Source: an uncultured Burkholderiales bacterium (GTDB lineage Bacteria; Pseudomonadota; Gammaproteobacteria; Burkholderiales; Casimicrobiaceae). Taken from it: a stretch of 43,411 nucleotides of DNA. The stretch spans positions 1-43,411 of the forward strand of contig CALDYQ010000024.1 of NCBI GenBank assembly GCA_937944385.1, in the 5' to 3' direction. Within the stretch, counting starts at the first letter, position 1, and the number at the start of each line of letters is the position of its first letter. This document shows, in pieces, positions 17,065 through 26,142 of the stretch. The translations under genes were made by a program, and so were the position numbers. Under the pieces are notes generated by a model. That model saw only the letters and a program-made list of their open reading frames with translations. It had not been told where the DNA came from and searched no databases.

Positions 17065-18511
17065 CCAATTCGGCAAAGGGCATCGGCTTGCCCTGCGAGA
17101 CACGCATCCGCCCGTGCTCAGCGCACCGATGCAGCGTTGGCACCGCCTTGCCCGGATTGAGCAGGCCGTGTTCATCGAAGGCGCGCTTGATCTCGTGCAT
17201 CCGCGTGAGTTCCTTGGGCGAGAACTGCACGCACATCTGGTTGATCTTTTCGATCCCCACGCCGTGCTCGCCGGTGATCGTGCCGCCCACCTCGACGCAG
17301 AGCTCGAGGATCTCGGCACCGAAGGCCTCGGCGCGCTCGAGCTCGCCCGGTCGATTGGCATCGAACATGATGAGCGGGTGCAGGTTGCCGTCGCCCGCGT
17401 GAAAGACGTTCGCGCAGCGCAGGCCGTACTTTTCGCTCATGGCCTCGATCGCCTTCAGGACGCGCGGCAATTCCTTGCGGGGAATAGTGCCATCCATGCA
17501 GTAGTAGTCCGGCGAGATGCGACCCGTGGCCGGAAAGGCGTTCTTGCGCCCGCTCCAGTAGCGAAGCCGTTCTGCTTCGCTCGTCGAAAGCCGCACGTCG
17601 CTTGCGCCCGCCTCGCGGAGCACGGCCTCGACCCGCGCCATCTCGTCGGCCACCTCCTCGGGTGTGCCGTCGCTTTCGCAGAGCAGGATCGCCGCCGCCT
17701 CGCAGTCATAGCCCGCGTGGACGAAGTCCTCCACCGCACGCGTGGCGATCCGGTCCATCATCTCGAGCCCCGCCGGCACGATGCCCGCGGCGATGATGCG
17801 ACCCACCGCAGCACCTGCGGCCTCGACCGTCGGAAATGACGCCAAGGCCACCTGGGCGAGCCGCGGCTTGGGCGTGAGCTTCACCGTCACCTCGGTCACC
17901 ACACCGAGCAGGCCTTCGCTGCCGGTCATGAGGGCCAGCAGGTCGTAGCCGGGCGCATCGAGCCCTTCGCACCCGAGTGTCACGACGCTGCCGTCGATCA
18001 GCGCCACGCGCACCGCACGGACGTTGTGCACGGTGAGACCGTACTTGAGGCAATGTACCCCGCCCGAGTTTTCGGCGACGTTGCCGCCGATCGTGCAGGC
18101 GATCTGCGACGAGGGATCGGGTGCGTAATAAAGGCCGTGGGCCGCCGCGGCCTCGCTGATCGCGAGATTGCGCACGCCGGGCTGGACGCGCGCAAGGCAT
18201 GCATCGGCGTCGATCTCGATGATCCTCATCAGCCGCGCGGTGGAGAGGAGCACCGCCTCCGGATCGGGCATGGCACCGCCGGAGAGCCCGGTCCCCGCAC
18301 CCCGGGTCACCACCGGAACCCGGGCCGCATGGCAGGCCTTGAGGACCGCAACGAGCTCATCCTCGGTCTCAGGCAGTGCAACGCACTTCGGCAGGGCGCG
18401 GTACATCGAAAGCCCGTCACATTCGTAGGGCCGCATCGCCTCAGGCGTCGTTTTGAGACCGTCCGCAGGCAGGATCGCGGCGAGGGTTTCTAGCAGGCTG
18501 GGGAGCTTCAT
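17054..18511 (-). CDS. glcD: Glycolate oxidase subunit GlcD
   Basis: A 485-residue FAD-linked oxidase of the GlcD type. The FAD domain shows PVVTRGAGTGLSGGAMP, VQPGVRNL, PDPSSQIACTIGGNVAENSGG and GYDLLALMTGSEGLLGVVTEV. The cap domain ends with FHAGDGNLHPLIMFD, TGEHGVGIEKINQM and GLLNPGKAVPTLHRC. Retention of the NVAENSGG and FHAGDGNLHP segments distinguishes it from the D-lactate branch and supports glycolate as substrate. It is the first gene of the glc operon and diverges from mfd. ATG 18511 is chosen; ATG 18529 is an in-frame alternative. Its stop lies inside the first copy of the 17-bp duplication. Confidence 0.93.
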   Translation of the reverse strand: MKLPSLLETLAAILPADGLKTTPEAMRPYECDGLSMYRALPKCVALPETEDELVAVLKACHAARVPVVTRGAGTGLSGGAMPDPEAVLLSTARLMRIIEIDADACLARVQPGVRNLAISEAAAAHGLYYAPDPSSQIACTIGGNVAENSGGVHCLKYGLTVHNVRAVRVALIDGSVVTLGCEGLDAPGYDLLALMTGSEGLLGVVTEVTVKLTPKPRLAQVALASFPTVEAAGAAVGRIIAAGIVPAGLEMMDRIATRAVEDFVHAGYDCEAAAILLCESDGTPEEVADEMARVEAVLREAGASDVRLSTSEAERLRYWSGRKNAFPATGRISPDYYCMDGTIPRKELPRVLKAIEAMSEKYGLRCANVFHAGDGNLHPLIMFDANRPGELERAEAFGAEILELCVEVGGTITGEHGVGIEKINQMCVQFSPKELTRMHEIKRAFDEHGLLNPGKAVPTLHRCAEHGRMRVSQGKPMPFAELERF

Positions 18512-18636
18512 GAGCGTGCCGAGAAGCATGAGTGGGCGGGTCAATCTTACCCGTCCGACAACGTTGGAGCGACACCGTTTCCCAGGATCACGCAGCGACG
18601 GAACCGGATGACGGGCCACCTAGAATCCCGCTGTCT

Positions 18637-18673
18637 CGCGCGTCCGAAAGTCCTTTCGGACGCGCGGTTTTTT
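18637..18673 (+). terminator. Terminator-like hairpin immediately upstream of mfd
   Basis: A perfect 14-bp stem (CGCGCGTCCGAAAG, loop TC, CTTTCGGACGCGCG) is followed by GTTTTTTG. It has the form of a strong intrinsic terminator on the plus strand and ends 10-17 bases before the mfd ATG. The upstream gene, glcD, runs the other way, so it cannot be the end of that gene. A TAGAAT at 18621-18626 could be a -10 box that would start transcription right at the hairpin. Confidence 0.8.
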
Positions 18674-18682
18674 GTTTTGCCG

Positions 18683-21600
18683 ATGTCTGTCTCCGCCCTC
18701 GTCCCCTTCCGGACGCTTCTGCCCGATCTGCCCCGCGCGGGCGAGTTCCGCCGTCCCGCGGCGCTGCCGGGCGCGGCGCGCGCGCTGGCCCTGGCTGCCG
18801 GTGCCGAGGCGCTGGCCCAGGATCAGCGCATGCTCGTCCTCGTCTGTGCCGACGCGCACGAGGCGAACACGCTCGCTGCCGAGATCGCCTGGTGCGCGCC
18901 TGCGCTCCGCGTGCTCGAGTTCTCGGATTGGGAGACGCTGCCCTACGACCACTTCTCGCCGCATCCCGATCTCGTGAGCGACCGGCTTCGGGCCCTGCAT
19001 GCGCTCGCCGAGCGCCGTTGCGAAGTGCTGGTCGTTGCCGCAACGACACTGGCGCTCCGGGTCAGCCCGCGAAGCTACGTCGCCGGGCGCACCTTCTCGC
19101 TTACGCGCGGGCAGCAGCTCGACCTCGAACGGCTACGCCGGCAATTGGTCACTGGCGGCTACAGCGCGGTCACGCAGGTGGTCGCCCATGGCGAGTTTGC
19201 CGTGCGTGGCGGCATCGTGGACTTCTTCCCGGTCGGTGCGCAGTTGCCCGTCCGGGTCGAACTGTTCGATGACGAAATCGAGAGCCTCAAGCACTTCGAC
19301 CCCGACAGCCAGCGCACGCTCTATCCGATCGAGCAGCTCGATCTCCTGCCGGCGCGGGAATTTCCCACCGACGAAGCCGGCCGCACGCGTTTCCGCCAGC
19401 GCTGGCGCGAGACCTTCGAGGGTGACCCATCGCGCTCTCAGATCTACAAGGACGTCTCGAACGGCATCTTTCCTGGGGGCGTCGAGTATTACCTGCCGCT
19501 CTTCTTCGATGCGGTCGAAACACTCTTCGACCACCTGCCAGAAGACGCCGTCTTCGCCACCGTGGGCGACCTGCACGCTGCCCTCGGCACCTTCGAGCAG
19601 GAGACGCGCGAGCGCTGGTCCCTGCTCCGGGCCGACGTGGCGCGACCGCTTCTGCCCCCCGAGGCGCTCTACCTCGGGCGCGATGAATTGCTGCACACGC
19701 TCAAGCGTTATGCGCGCTACGAGTTCGATCGCGCCGGCGCCCGCACCGGCAACGACCCGGAAATCATGACCCAGGCGGCCACCCGCCTGCCGAATCTCGC
19801 CCTCGATCGCCAGCGTGAGCAGCCGCTGGCGCCTCTCGCCGCGTTTCTCGAGGCAGGCCGGACGCGAGCGCTGTTCGTCGCCGAAAGTCCCGGTCGGCTG
19901 CAGACCCTGCGCGAGCTGTTCTCGACGCACGGCCTCGGCCCCGCCGAGGTGCCCAATCTCTCCGCATTTCTGGCAGCACAAGCACGCTTCGGCATCACGG
20001 TCGGGCCGCTCGCGGCCGGCGCGCTGCTGCCCGCGCACGGGCTCGCCTTCATCACCGAGGCCGAGCTCTACCCGGGTCAGCCCCGCACCGCACGTCGGCG
20101 CCGCGGTCGTACGAGCGACGTGGACAGCATGCTGCGCGACCTCTCGGAGGTCAAGGTCGGCGATCCCGTCGTGCACGAGGAGCACGGCATCGGCCGCTAC
20201 CTGGGGCTCGTCTCGCTCGATCTCGGCGATGGGCCCACCGAGTTCCTGCACCTCGAGTACGCGGATCACGCCAAGCTCTACGTGCCGGTGGCCAACCTCC
20301 ATCTCATCAGCCGCTACAGCGGAACCTCGCCCGAGCATGCCCCGCTGCACGCCCTCGGATCGGGTCAGTGGGACAAGGCCAAGCGCCGCGCCGCGCTGCA
20401 GGCACGCGACACGGCAGCCGAGCTCCTGAATCTCTACGCCCAGCGCGCTGCGCGCCAGGGGCACGGCTTCCGCATCGACTGGGCCGACTACGCCGAATTC
20501 GCCGCGGGGTTCGGTTTCGAGGAGACACCGGACCAAAGCGCGGCCATCCAGGCCGTGATCCAGGACTTGGTCGCCGCGAAGCCCATGGATCGGCTCGTCT
20601 GCGGCGACGTCGGCTTCGGCAAGACCGAGGTCGCGCTGCGCGCTGCCTTCGTGGCTCTCATGGGGGGGCGGCAGGTGGCGCTGCTCGTGCCCACCACACT
20701 GCTTGCAGAGCAGCACTTCAACACCTTCCGCGACCGTTTCGCCAAGTGGCCGATCCGGATCGAGGAGCTCTCACGCTTTCGCTCGAAGAGGGAAGTCGCC
20801 GCGACCCTCGATGCGCTCGCCGAAGGCAAAGTCGACATGGTGATTGGCACCCACAAGCTGCTCCAGCCCGAGGTGCGCTTCAAAAACCTCGGTCTCGTCA
20901 TCATCGATGAGGAGCACCGCTTCGGCGTCCGGCAGAAGGAACAGCTCAGAAAGCTGCGCGCCGAGGTCGACGTGCTCACGCTCACGGCCACCCCGATCCC
21001 GCGAACGCTCGCGATGAGCCTCGAGGGCATCCGCGACTTCAGCGTGATCGCCACCGCGCCTTCGAAGCGACTCGCCATCAAGACCTTCGTCGCGCGCTCC
21101 GCTGACGGCGTGATTCGCGAGGCGATCCTGCGCGAGTTGAAACGCGGCGGGCAGGTCTACTTCCTCCACAACGAGATCGAGACGATCGAGAACATGCGCG
21201 AGCGGCTCGAAGCGCTCGTGCCGGAAGCGCGCATTCGTGTGGGCCACGGGCAGATGGGCGCGCACGAGCTCGAGGCCGTGATGCGCGACTTCTACCAGCA
21301 GCGCTTCCAGATCCTGCTGTGCTCGACGATCATCGAAACCGGCATCGACGTGGCGAGCGCCAACACGATCCTGATCAATCGCGCCGACCGCTTCGGACTT
21401 GCCCAGCTGCACCAGCTGCGCGGTCGCGTCGGCCGCAGTCATCACCAGGCCTATGCCTATCTGCTGATTCCCGGAGAGGATGCGATCACCGCGGATGCGA
21501 AGAAGCGTCTCGAGGCGATCACGCAGCTCGAGGATCTCGGCTCGGGCTTCTATCTGTCGATGCATGACCTCGAGATCCGCGGTGCCGGCGAGGTGCTCGG

Positions 21601-22150
21601 CGAGGATCAATCGGGCGAGATGCAGCAGGTGGGCTTCTCGCTCTACAGCGCCATGCTCGAGCAGGCGGTCAAGGCCTTGAAGGCGGGGCGCGAGCCCGAC
21701 CTCGACGAGCCGCTCGGCGTGGTGACCGAGGTCAACCTCCACGCACCGGCGCTCCTGCCCGAGGACTACTGCCCCGGCGTCCACGAACGGCTCGTGCTCT
21801 ACAAGCGGCTCGCCAACTGCGAGGACCTCGATCGCCTGACCGATCTCAAGGAGGAGCTGATCGACCGCTTCGGCGCACTGCCGCCGCAGGCCGAGGCATT
21901 GCTCATCGCGCATGAACTGCGCATCCGCGGCAAGGCCTGCGGCGTGAAGAAGATCGACTCGGCGCCCGAGCGCAGCCTGATCACCTTCAAGCCGAAGCCG
22001 CCTTTCGAGCCGATTCGCCTGATCCAGCTGATCCAGCGCGACGGGCGCATCCGGCTCGCCGGCCCCGATCGCGTGCGAATCGAGCGTCCGGCCGCCACGC
22101 TCGCCGAGCGACAGCGGCTCCTGGGCGAGTTTCTCCGCGCACTCACCTGA
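18683..22150 (+). CDS. mfd: Transcription-repair coupling factor Mfd
   Basis: A 1155-residue Mfd, the usual family length. The N-terminal UvrB-like region (about 1-350) holds EFSDWETLPYDHFSPHPDL and VAHGEFAVRGGIVDFFP. The RNA polymerase interacting domain has VGDPVVHEEHGIGRYLGL. The translocase contains the Walker A GDVGFGKTEVALRA, motif II DEEHRFGV, TATPIPRTL, and the second-domain segments STIIETGIDVASANT and LHQLRGRVGRSHHQAYAY. The C-terminal regulatory domain follows. Mfd removes stalled RNA polymerase from DNA lesions and recruits UvrA. ATG 18683 matches the usual N-terminus, but no Shine-Dalgarno precedes it; the bases there are the T-tract of the hairpin. ATG 18608 is an in-frame alternative that would make the hairpin coding. 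Confidence 0.96.
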   Translation: MSVSALVPFRTLLPDLPRAGEFRRPAALPGAARALALAAGAEALAQDQRMLVLVCADAHEANTLAAEIAWCAPALRVLEFSDWETLPYDHFSPHPDLVSDRLRALHALAERRCEVLVVAATTLALRVSPRSYVAGRTFSLTRGQQLDLERLRRQLVTGGYSAVTQVVAHGEFAVRGGIVDFFPVGAQLPVRVELFDDEIESLKHFDPDSQRTLYPIEQLDLLPAREFPTDEAGRTRFRQRWRETFEGDPSRSQIYKDVSNGIFPGGVEYYLPLFFDAVETLFDHLPEDAVFATVGDLHAALGTFEQETRERWSLLRADVARPLLPPEALYLGRDELLHTLKRYARYEFDRAGARTGNDPEIMTQAATRLPNLALDRQREQPLAPLAAFLEAGRTRALFVAESPGRLQTLRELFSTHGLGPAEVPNLSAFLAAQARFGITVGPLAAGALLPAHGLAFITEAELYPGQPRTARRRRGRTSDVDSMLRDLSEVKVGDPVVHEEHGIGRYLGLVSLDLGDGPTEFLHLEYADHAKLYVPVANLHLISRYSGTSPEHAPLHALGSGQWDKAKRRAALQARDTAAELLNLYAQRAARQGHGFRIDWADYAEFAAGFGFEETPDQSAAIQAVIQDLVAAKPMDRLVCGDVGFGKTEVALRAAFVALMGGRQVALLVPTTLLAEQHFNTFRDRFAKWPIRIEELSRFRSKREVAATLDALAEGKVDMVIGTHKLLQPEVRFKNLGLVIIDEEHRFGVRQKEQLRKLRAEVDVLTLTATPIPRTLAMSLEGIRDFSVIATAPSKRLAIKTFVARSADGVIREAILRELKRGGQVYFLHNEIETIENMRERLEALVPEARIRVGHGQMGAHELEAVMRDFYQQRFQILLCSTIIETGIDVASANTILINRADRFGLAQLHQLRGRVGRSHHQAYAYLLIPGEDAITADAKKRLEAITQLEDLGSGFYLSMHDLEIRGAGEVLGEDQSGEMQQVGFSLYSAMLEQAVKALKAGREPDLDEPLGVVTEVNLHAPALLPEDYCPGVHERLVLYKRLANCEDLDRLTDLKEELIDRFGALPPQAEALLIAHELRIRGKACGVKKIDSAPERSLITFKPKPPFEPIRLIQLIQRDGRIRLAGPDRVRIERPAATLAERQRLLGEFLRALT

Positions 22151-22161
22151 GCGTCGATGCC

Positions 22162-22569
22162 GTGCAAACGATCTACGCCTTGGCTGCCGATCTCGTCGTC
22201 CTCACCCACCTCGCCTTCATCGGCTTCGTGGTCTGCGGAGGTTTTCTGCGCGGGCGCAGCGTGTGGATCCGCCGTCTGCATCCGCCCGCCACGCTCTGGG
22301 CCATCGCACTTTCGCTCTTCGGCTGGACCTGCCCGCTCACGCCGCTCGAGAACGCACTGCTCGCCCGCGCCGGTGCCTCGACCTACGAGGGCGGATTCAT
22401 CGCGCACTACCTGCTGCCGATGCTCTATCCCGAGGGGCTCGACCGCTTCGCGCAGGGTCTGCTCGCCGGCCTCGTCATCGGCGTGAATCTGTTTGCCTAC
22501 GCCGTCGGCTCTTTCCACTCCCGGCGGCGCTCACCCGAGACCGACAGCGACACGTCCGGCAAGCCGTAG
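22162..22569 (+). CDS. DUF2784 family membrane protein
   Basis: A 135-residue integral membrane protein with about three or four hydrophobic segments: ALAADLVVLTHLAFIGFVVCGGF, TLWAIALSLFGW and GLLAGLVIGVNLFAYAV. The central TCPLTPLENALLARAG with the following YEGGFIAHYLLPMLYP is the hallmark of DUF2784. The function of this family is unknown to me. The start is GTG 22162, 12 bp after mfd, so it is probably cotranscribed with mfd. Its last 73 bp overlap the C-terminal end of the opposing EAL gene, so both reading frames are used there. Confidence 0.8.
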   Translation: MQTIYALAADLVVLTHLAFIGFVVCGGFLRGRSVWIRRLHPPATLWAIALSLFGWTCPLTPLENALLARAGASTYEGGFIAHYLLPMLYPEGLDRFAQGLLAGLVIGVNLFAYAVGSFHSRRRSPETDSDTSGKP

Positions 22570-24800
22570 GCCCGCTCGATGCTGAGCGACGCGGCCACGG
22601 CATGGCCCTGCAGATAGTCCACGCCCAGCGCGGTCACGAACTCGGCGATCAGCTCGCTCGTCACGTATTCGGCCACGGTGACCAAGCCGAGCTTGCGTGC
22701 GACCGAGACGATCGAGCGGACCACCTCCTCACTCACCGGATCGATAGCCGCGGTCTCGATGAAGCTGCCGTCGATCTTCAGCTCGTCCACCTTGAACGTA
22801 CGCAAATAGCTGAAGGTCGCAAAGCCCGTGCCAAAGTCATCGACCGCCACCCGCATGCCGAGGCGCCGGAGCGCCTCGATCACACCGGTCGCCCGCGCGG
22901 AATCCGCCACCGCGCTCGACTCCGTGATCTCGAAGCAGAAGAGCTCCGCCGCCACGTCGTGTTTGGTCAGCAGATCCGCCACGAACTCGGGCAGGCTCGC
23001 ATCCTCGATCGAAGAGGCGGTCAGGTTGATCGCGCATTTCCGGGTGCGCTGATAGGCCTCGGGGTGCTGGGCGTACCAGGCAAAGGTGGTCTCCACGACG
23101 CGCCGATCGAACAGGCGAGAAAGCCCCAACTGCTCGATGGCGGGCATGAACTGGGCTGGAGACCGCAGATTACCCGCGGCATCCGGCATTCGGCAGAGCA
23201 CCTCGATCGAGAGTTGACCGTCCGCCGCGCGCCCAGCCGGCATGATCGGCTGGCAGTGGAGCACGATGCGCCCGCGCCGAACCCAGCGCTCCACCTCCGC
23301 CAGATGCTCGGCCCTTGCCTTGAGCGCATTTTCGATCTCCGAGGAGAACTCGTGCACCACCAGATGCCGACTCCGCGGATCGGTCGTGGGCACTTCCATC
23401 GCGGTCAGCGAGGCCACGAGCTGCGCGCAGCTTGGACGAATGCCCGGACCGAGACGGATCGCCGCAAGCAATGGATGCAGCATGATCCGTTGCCCGCTGG
23501 CATCGATGACCCGCATCCCGCGCAGGGACTGTGCTACCTGCTCGCCGAGTTCGCGCGAGGCCGCCGAGTCCCGGAACACGAGCGCGTAGTGCTCACCTTC
23601 GAGACGCACGGCTGCGACCGCGCCGAGCCCGCGAAGCTGCGCGCCGATTGCCGCACGCAGGTCATTGAGCGGAATCTGCCGCGTCAAGGCGTCGATTCGG
23701 GCGCGGCGACCGAAGAAGGCGCTGACCACGAGCAGCGTCTCATGGCGCGAAAACTGCGCCAGCCACTCATCGAACCCGAACTCGTTGAGCAGCCCCGTGG
23801 TTGCGTCGTGCGTGGACTGCTCGCGAAGGCGCCGGAAGGCGTCCGCGCGGTCGCTCGACACCGCCTGCAGCACCTGCGTGAGCACGGTGGTGACGAAGAT
23901 GAGCGCCACGATCCCGAACACCGATGCGGGGACGGCGCGCGCGACGCGCTCTCCCGTGGCGAGTGTTGCGATATCGAACGACAGGGCCGTGCTTAGAAAC
24001 AGCGCCGAGACGACCAGGGTCGAGTAGGTCGTCCGCGCGCAGTGGCGCATCGCGCAAAAGGCCATGGCGAGGATGTAGCCGAGCGAGAGCGCCCCCTCGA
24101 GCGCGCTCTGGCCGAGCATCCTGAGCCAAAGCACGCCGGCCACCAGCAGCGCGGCCAGCAGCAGGACGCCCTGATCGAGCTTGAGGTTGTCGGCGGGCGG
24201 GCTGCGCACCATGCGTGCGAACGGGATCGGGTTAGCGTCTCCCCGACCGCTGCCGAGCCACGCGAGAAGCGCCGGTGCGATCAGCATCACCGCGAGCGCT
24301 TCGAGAATCCAGTAGGCCAGCGCGAGCTTCATCACGCCCAGGTCGGCGTGCACGCCGCTCGCGGACAGGAACAGCGCACCGCTCGCGGCCGCGACCGGCG
24401 CACCGACGAGCGCCACCGCGACGTAGAAGCAGATCAGCCAACGCAGGCGTGTCGTCTGTCCTGTCGGATCGCTGGAAAATGCCGAGAACCGGCGGAGCAA
24501 CGCCCGCAGCGCAAACGCAGTGACGACCACCGAAATCGCCTCGGTCGCAACGCCCCCGATGAGCAGCAGCGGCTGCAGGCCATAGCTGACGAGCCCCCAG
24601 GCGAAAAGACCGACTGCCATGCCCCAGAGCATCCGGAAGCCATACTTCCACGCCGTGGCGAAGGCGATGCCGGCGGGCAGCCAGATGATACTCACCGACT
24701 CGCCGGGCGAAAGCCAGCGCGAGACGAACGCCCCCGCAAACACGGCGGTCGCCGTGGCCATGGCACGGACGAGCACGGGGGAAGAGGCAGTCGCGTTCAT
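22497..24800 (-). CDS. MASE1 sensor with degenerate GGDEF and intact-looking EAL domain
   Basis: A 767-residue membrane protein. Residues 1-310 form a MASE1-type multi-pass sensor (SIIWLPAGIAFATAWKYG is its hallmark, about 37-54). Residues 325-490 are GGDEF-like, but the signature is EGEHY (401-405) in place of GGDEF, so cyclic-di-GMP synthesis is unlikely. Residues 505-755 are an EAL domain keeping the metal and catalytic set: E533 in IEVLCR, N592, E624 in EITESS, D654 and D655 in VDDFGTGF, K675 in LKIDGSF, E711, and Q731 in QGHAV. It should therefore be a cyclic-di-GMP phosphodiesterase controlled by a membrane signal, possibly with the dead GGDEF domain as a GTP-binding regulator. It diverges from the threonine dehydratase gene. 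Confidence 0.88.
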   Translation of the reverse strand: MNATASSPVLVRAMATATAVFAGAFVSRWLSPGESVSIIWLPAGIAFATAWKYGFRMLWGMAVGLFAWGLVSYGLQPLLLIGGVATEAISVVVTAFALRALLRRFSAFSSDPTGQTTRLRWLICFYVAVALVGAPVAAASGALFLSASGVHADLGVMKLALAYWILEALAVMLIAPALLAWLGSGRGDANPIPFARMVRSPPADNLKLDQGVLLLAALLVAGVLWLRMLGQSALEGALSLGYILAMAFCAMRHCARTTYSTLVVSALFLSTALSFDIATLATGERVARAVPASVFGIVALIFVTTVLTQVLQAVSSDRADAFRRLREQSTHDATTGLLNEFGFDEWLAQFSRHETLLVVSAFFGRRARIDALTRQIPLNDLRAAIGAQLRGLGAVAAVRLEGEHYALVFRDSAASRELGEQVAQSLRGMRVIDASGQRIMLHPLLAAIRLGPGIRPSCAQLVASLTAMEVPTTDPRSRHLVVHEFSSEIENALKARAEHLAEVERWVRRGRIVLHCQPIMPAGRAADGQLSIEVLCRMPDAAGNLRSPAQFMPAIEQLGLSRLFDRRVVETTFAWYAQHPEAYQRTRKCAINLTASSIEDASLPEFVADLLTKHDVAAELFCFEITESSAVADSARATGVIEALRRLGMRVAVDDFGTGFATFSYLRTFKVDELKIDGSFIETAAIDPVSEEVVRSIVSVARKLGLVTVAEYVTSELIAEFVTALGVDYLQGHAVAASLSIERAYGLPDVSLSVSGERRREWKEPTA

Positions 24801-24909
24801 GAGATCATGAGTGCGAGTCCAGTCTAATCGAGAGTCTGCGCTGCAAAAACCGCCCGCGACTGTTTGCAGGGAACGCGATCACCCTGCAGGGCACTTCTAG
24901 AATGGGGCA

Positions 24910-26142
24910 ATGACGATGACACTCCCGGTGACGCTTGGCGACGTTCGGTCGGCCCAACGCGCCATCGACGGGGCGGTCGAACGCACGCCCTGCCTGCAGT
25001 CGCGCACGCTGTCCCGGCTCCTCGGCTGCGAGGTCTGGCTCAAGTTCGAGAACCTGCAGTTCACCGCGAGCTTCAAGGAACGGGGCGCCTTGAACAAGCT
25101 GCTCTCGCTCACGCCCGAGGAAAAGGCGCGCGGGGTCATCGCGATGAGCGCGGGCAACCACGCGCAGGGCGTGGCCTACCATGCGGGTCGCCTGGGGATT
25201 CCGGCAACCATCGTGATGCCGACCTACACCCCTTTCGTCAAGGTGAGGAACACCGAAGGCCACGGCGCCAGCGTCGTGCTCGCGGGGCAGACGCTCGCCG
25301 AAGCCTCGGCCCATGCGCAGGCACTCGCCACGGAGCACGGCTACGTGTTCGTGCATCCCTACGACGACGCCCACATCATCGCCGGTCAGGGCACGGTCGC
25401 CCTCGAAATGCTGGAGACGAACCCAGCACTCGACGCGCTGGTGATTCCGGTCGGTGGCGGCGGTCTGATCGCCGGCTGTGCGGTCGCAGCGAAAAGTCTC
25501 CAACCGGGAATCGAAGTCTTCGGCGTCGAATCCACGATCTTTCCTGCGATGGCCCAGCGCCTTGCCGGGGAGCCCGTGGCGGTCGGCAGCGAAACGATCG
25601 CCGAGGGCCTGGCCGTGCGCGACATCGGCGCCTTGCCGCTCGCGATTGCGCGCGCGCTGGTCGATCGCGTGCTCGTGGTCGAGGAGTCGACGATCGAGAG
25701 CGCGATCGCGCTCCTGATCGAGATCGAAAAGACCGTCACCGAGGGCGCAGGCGCTGCGGGCATCGCGGCCCTGATCGAGCACTGCAACCTGTTTGCGGGC
25801 AAGCAGGTCGGTGTCGTCCTCTGCGGCGGCAACATCGATAGCCGGATCCTCGCCACGATCCTGATGCGCAACCTCGTACGCGAAGGTCGCCTGATCCGGC
25901 TGCGCGTGCGGGTGCCCGATCGGGCCGGATCGCTCGCCCAGCTCGCCAAGGTGGTCGGCGATGCAGGCGGCAACATCCTCGACGTCGAGCATCAACGCAT
26001 GTTCGGCGTGTTCAGCGTCAAGTCGACCGAAATCGAACTGACCGTCGAGACGCGCGATCGCGAGCACGTGACCGCACTGGTGGCCGAGCTCGGACGGCAT
26101 GGTTTCGCAGCCGAGTTGCTCGGGCGCAACGACGGCGGATGA
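24910..26142 (+). CDS. ilvA: Threonine ammonia-lyase (threonine dehydratase) with ACT domain
   Basis: A 410-residue fold-type II PLP enzyme. The PLP lysine is K56 in TASFKERGALNKL, SAGNHAQGVAYHA binds substrate, and VGGGGLIAG is the phosphate-binding glycine loop. Residues 330-405 form a single ACT domain (RVRVPDRAGSLAQLAKVVGDAGGNILDVEHQR). This short single-ACT form deaminates threonine to 2-oxobutyrate for isoleucine synthesis or for catabolism; the longer two-ACT IlvA is absent from the window. GGGG at 24904-24907 is better spaced for the in-frame ATG at 24916 than for ATG 24910, so the protein may be two residues shorter. The downstream hydrolase gene overlaps its stop by 4 bp. Confidence 0.9.
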   Translation: MTMTLPVTLGDVRSAQRAIDGAVERTPCLQSRTLSRLLGCEVWLKFENLQFTASFKERGALNKLLSLTPEEKARGVIAMSAGNHAQGVAYHAGRLGIPATIVMPTYTPFVKVRNTEGHGASVVLAGQTLAEASAHAQALATEHGYVFVHPYDDAHIIAGQGTVALEMLETNPALDALVIPVGGGGLIAGCAVAAKSLQPGIEVFGVESTIFPAMAQRLAGEPVAVGSETIAEGLAVRDIGALPLAIARALVDRVLVVEESTIESAIALLIEIEKTVTEGAGAAGIAALIEHCNLFAGKQVGVVLCGGNIDSRILATILMRNLVREGRLIRLRVRVPDRAGSLAQLAKVVGDAGGNILDVEHQRMFGVFSVKSTEIELTVETRDREHVTALVAELGRHGFAAELLGRNDGG

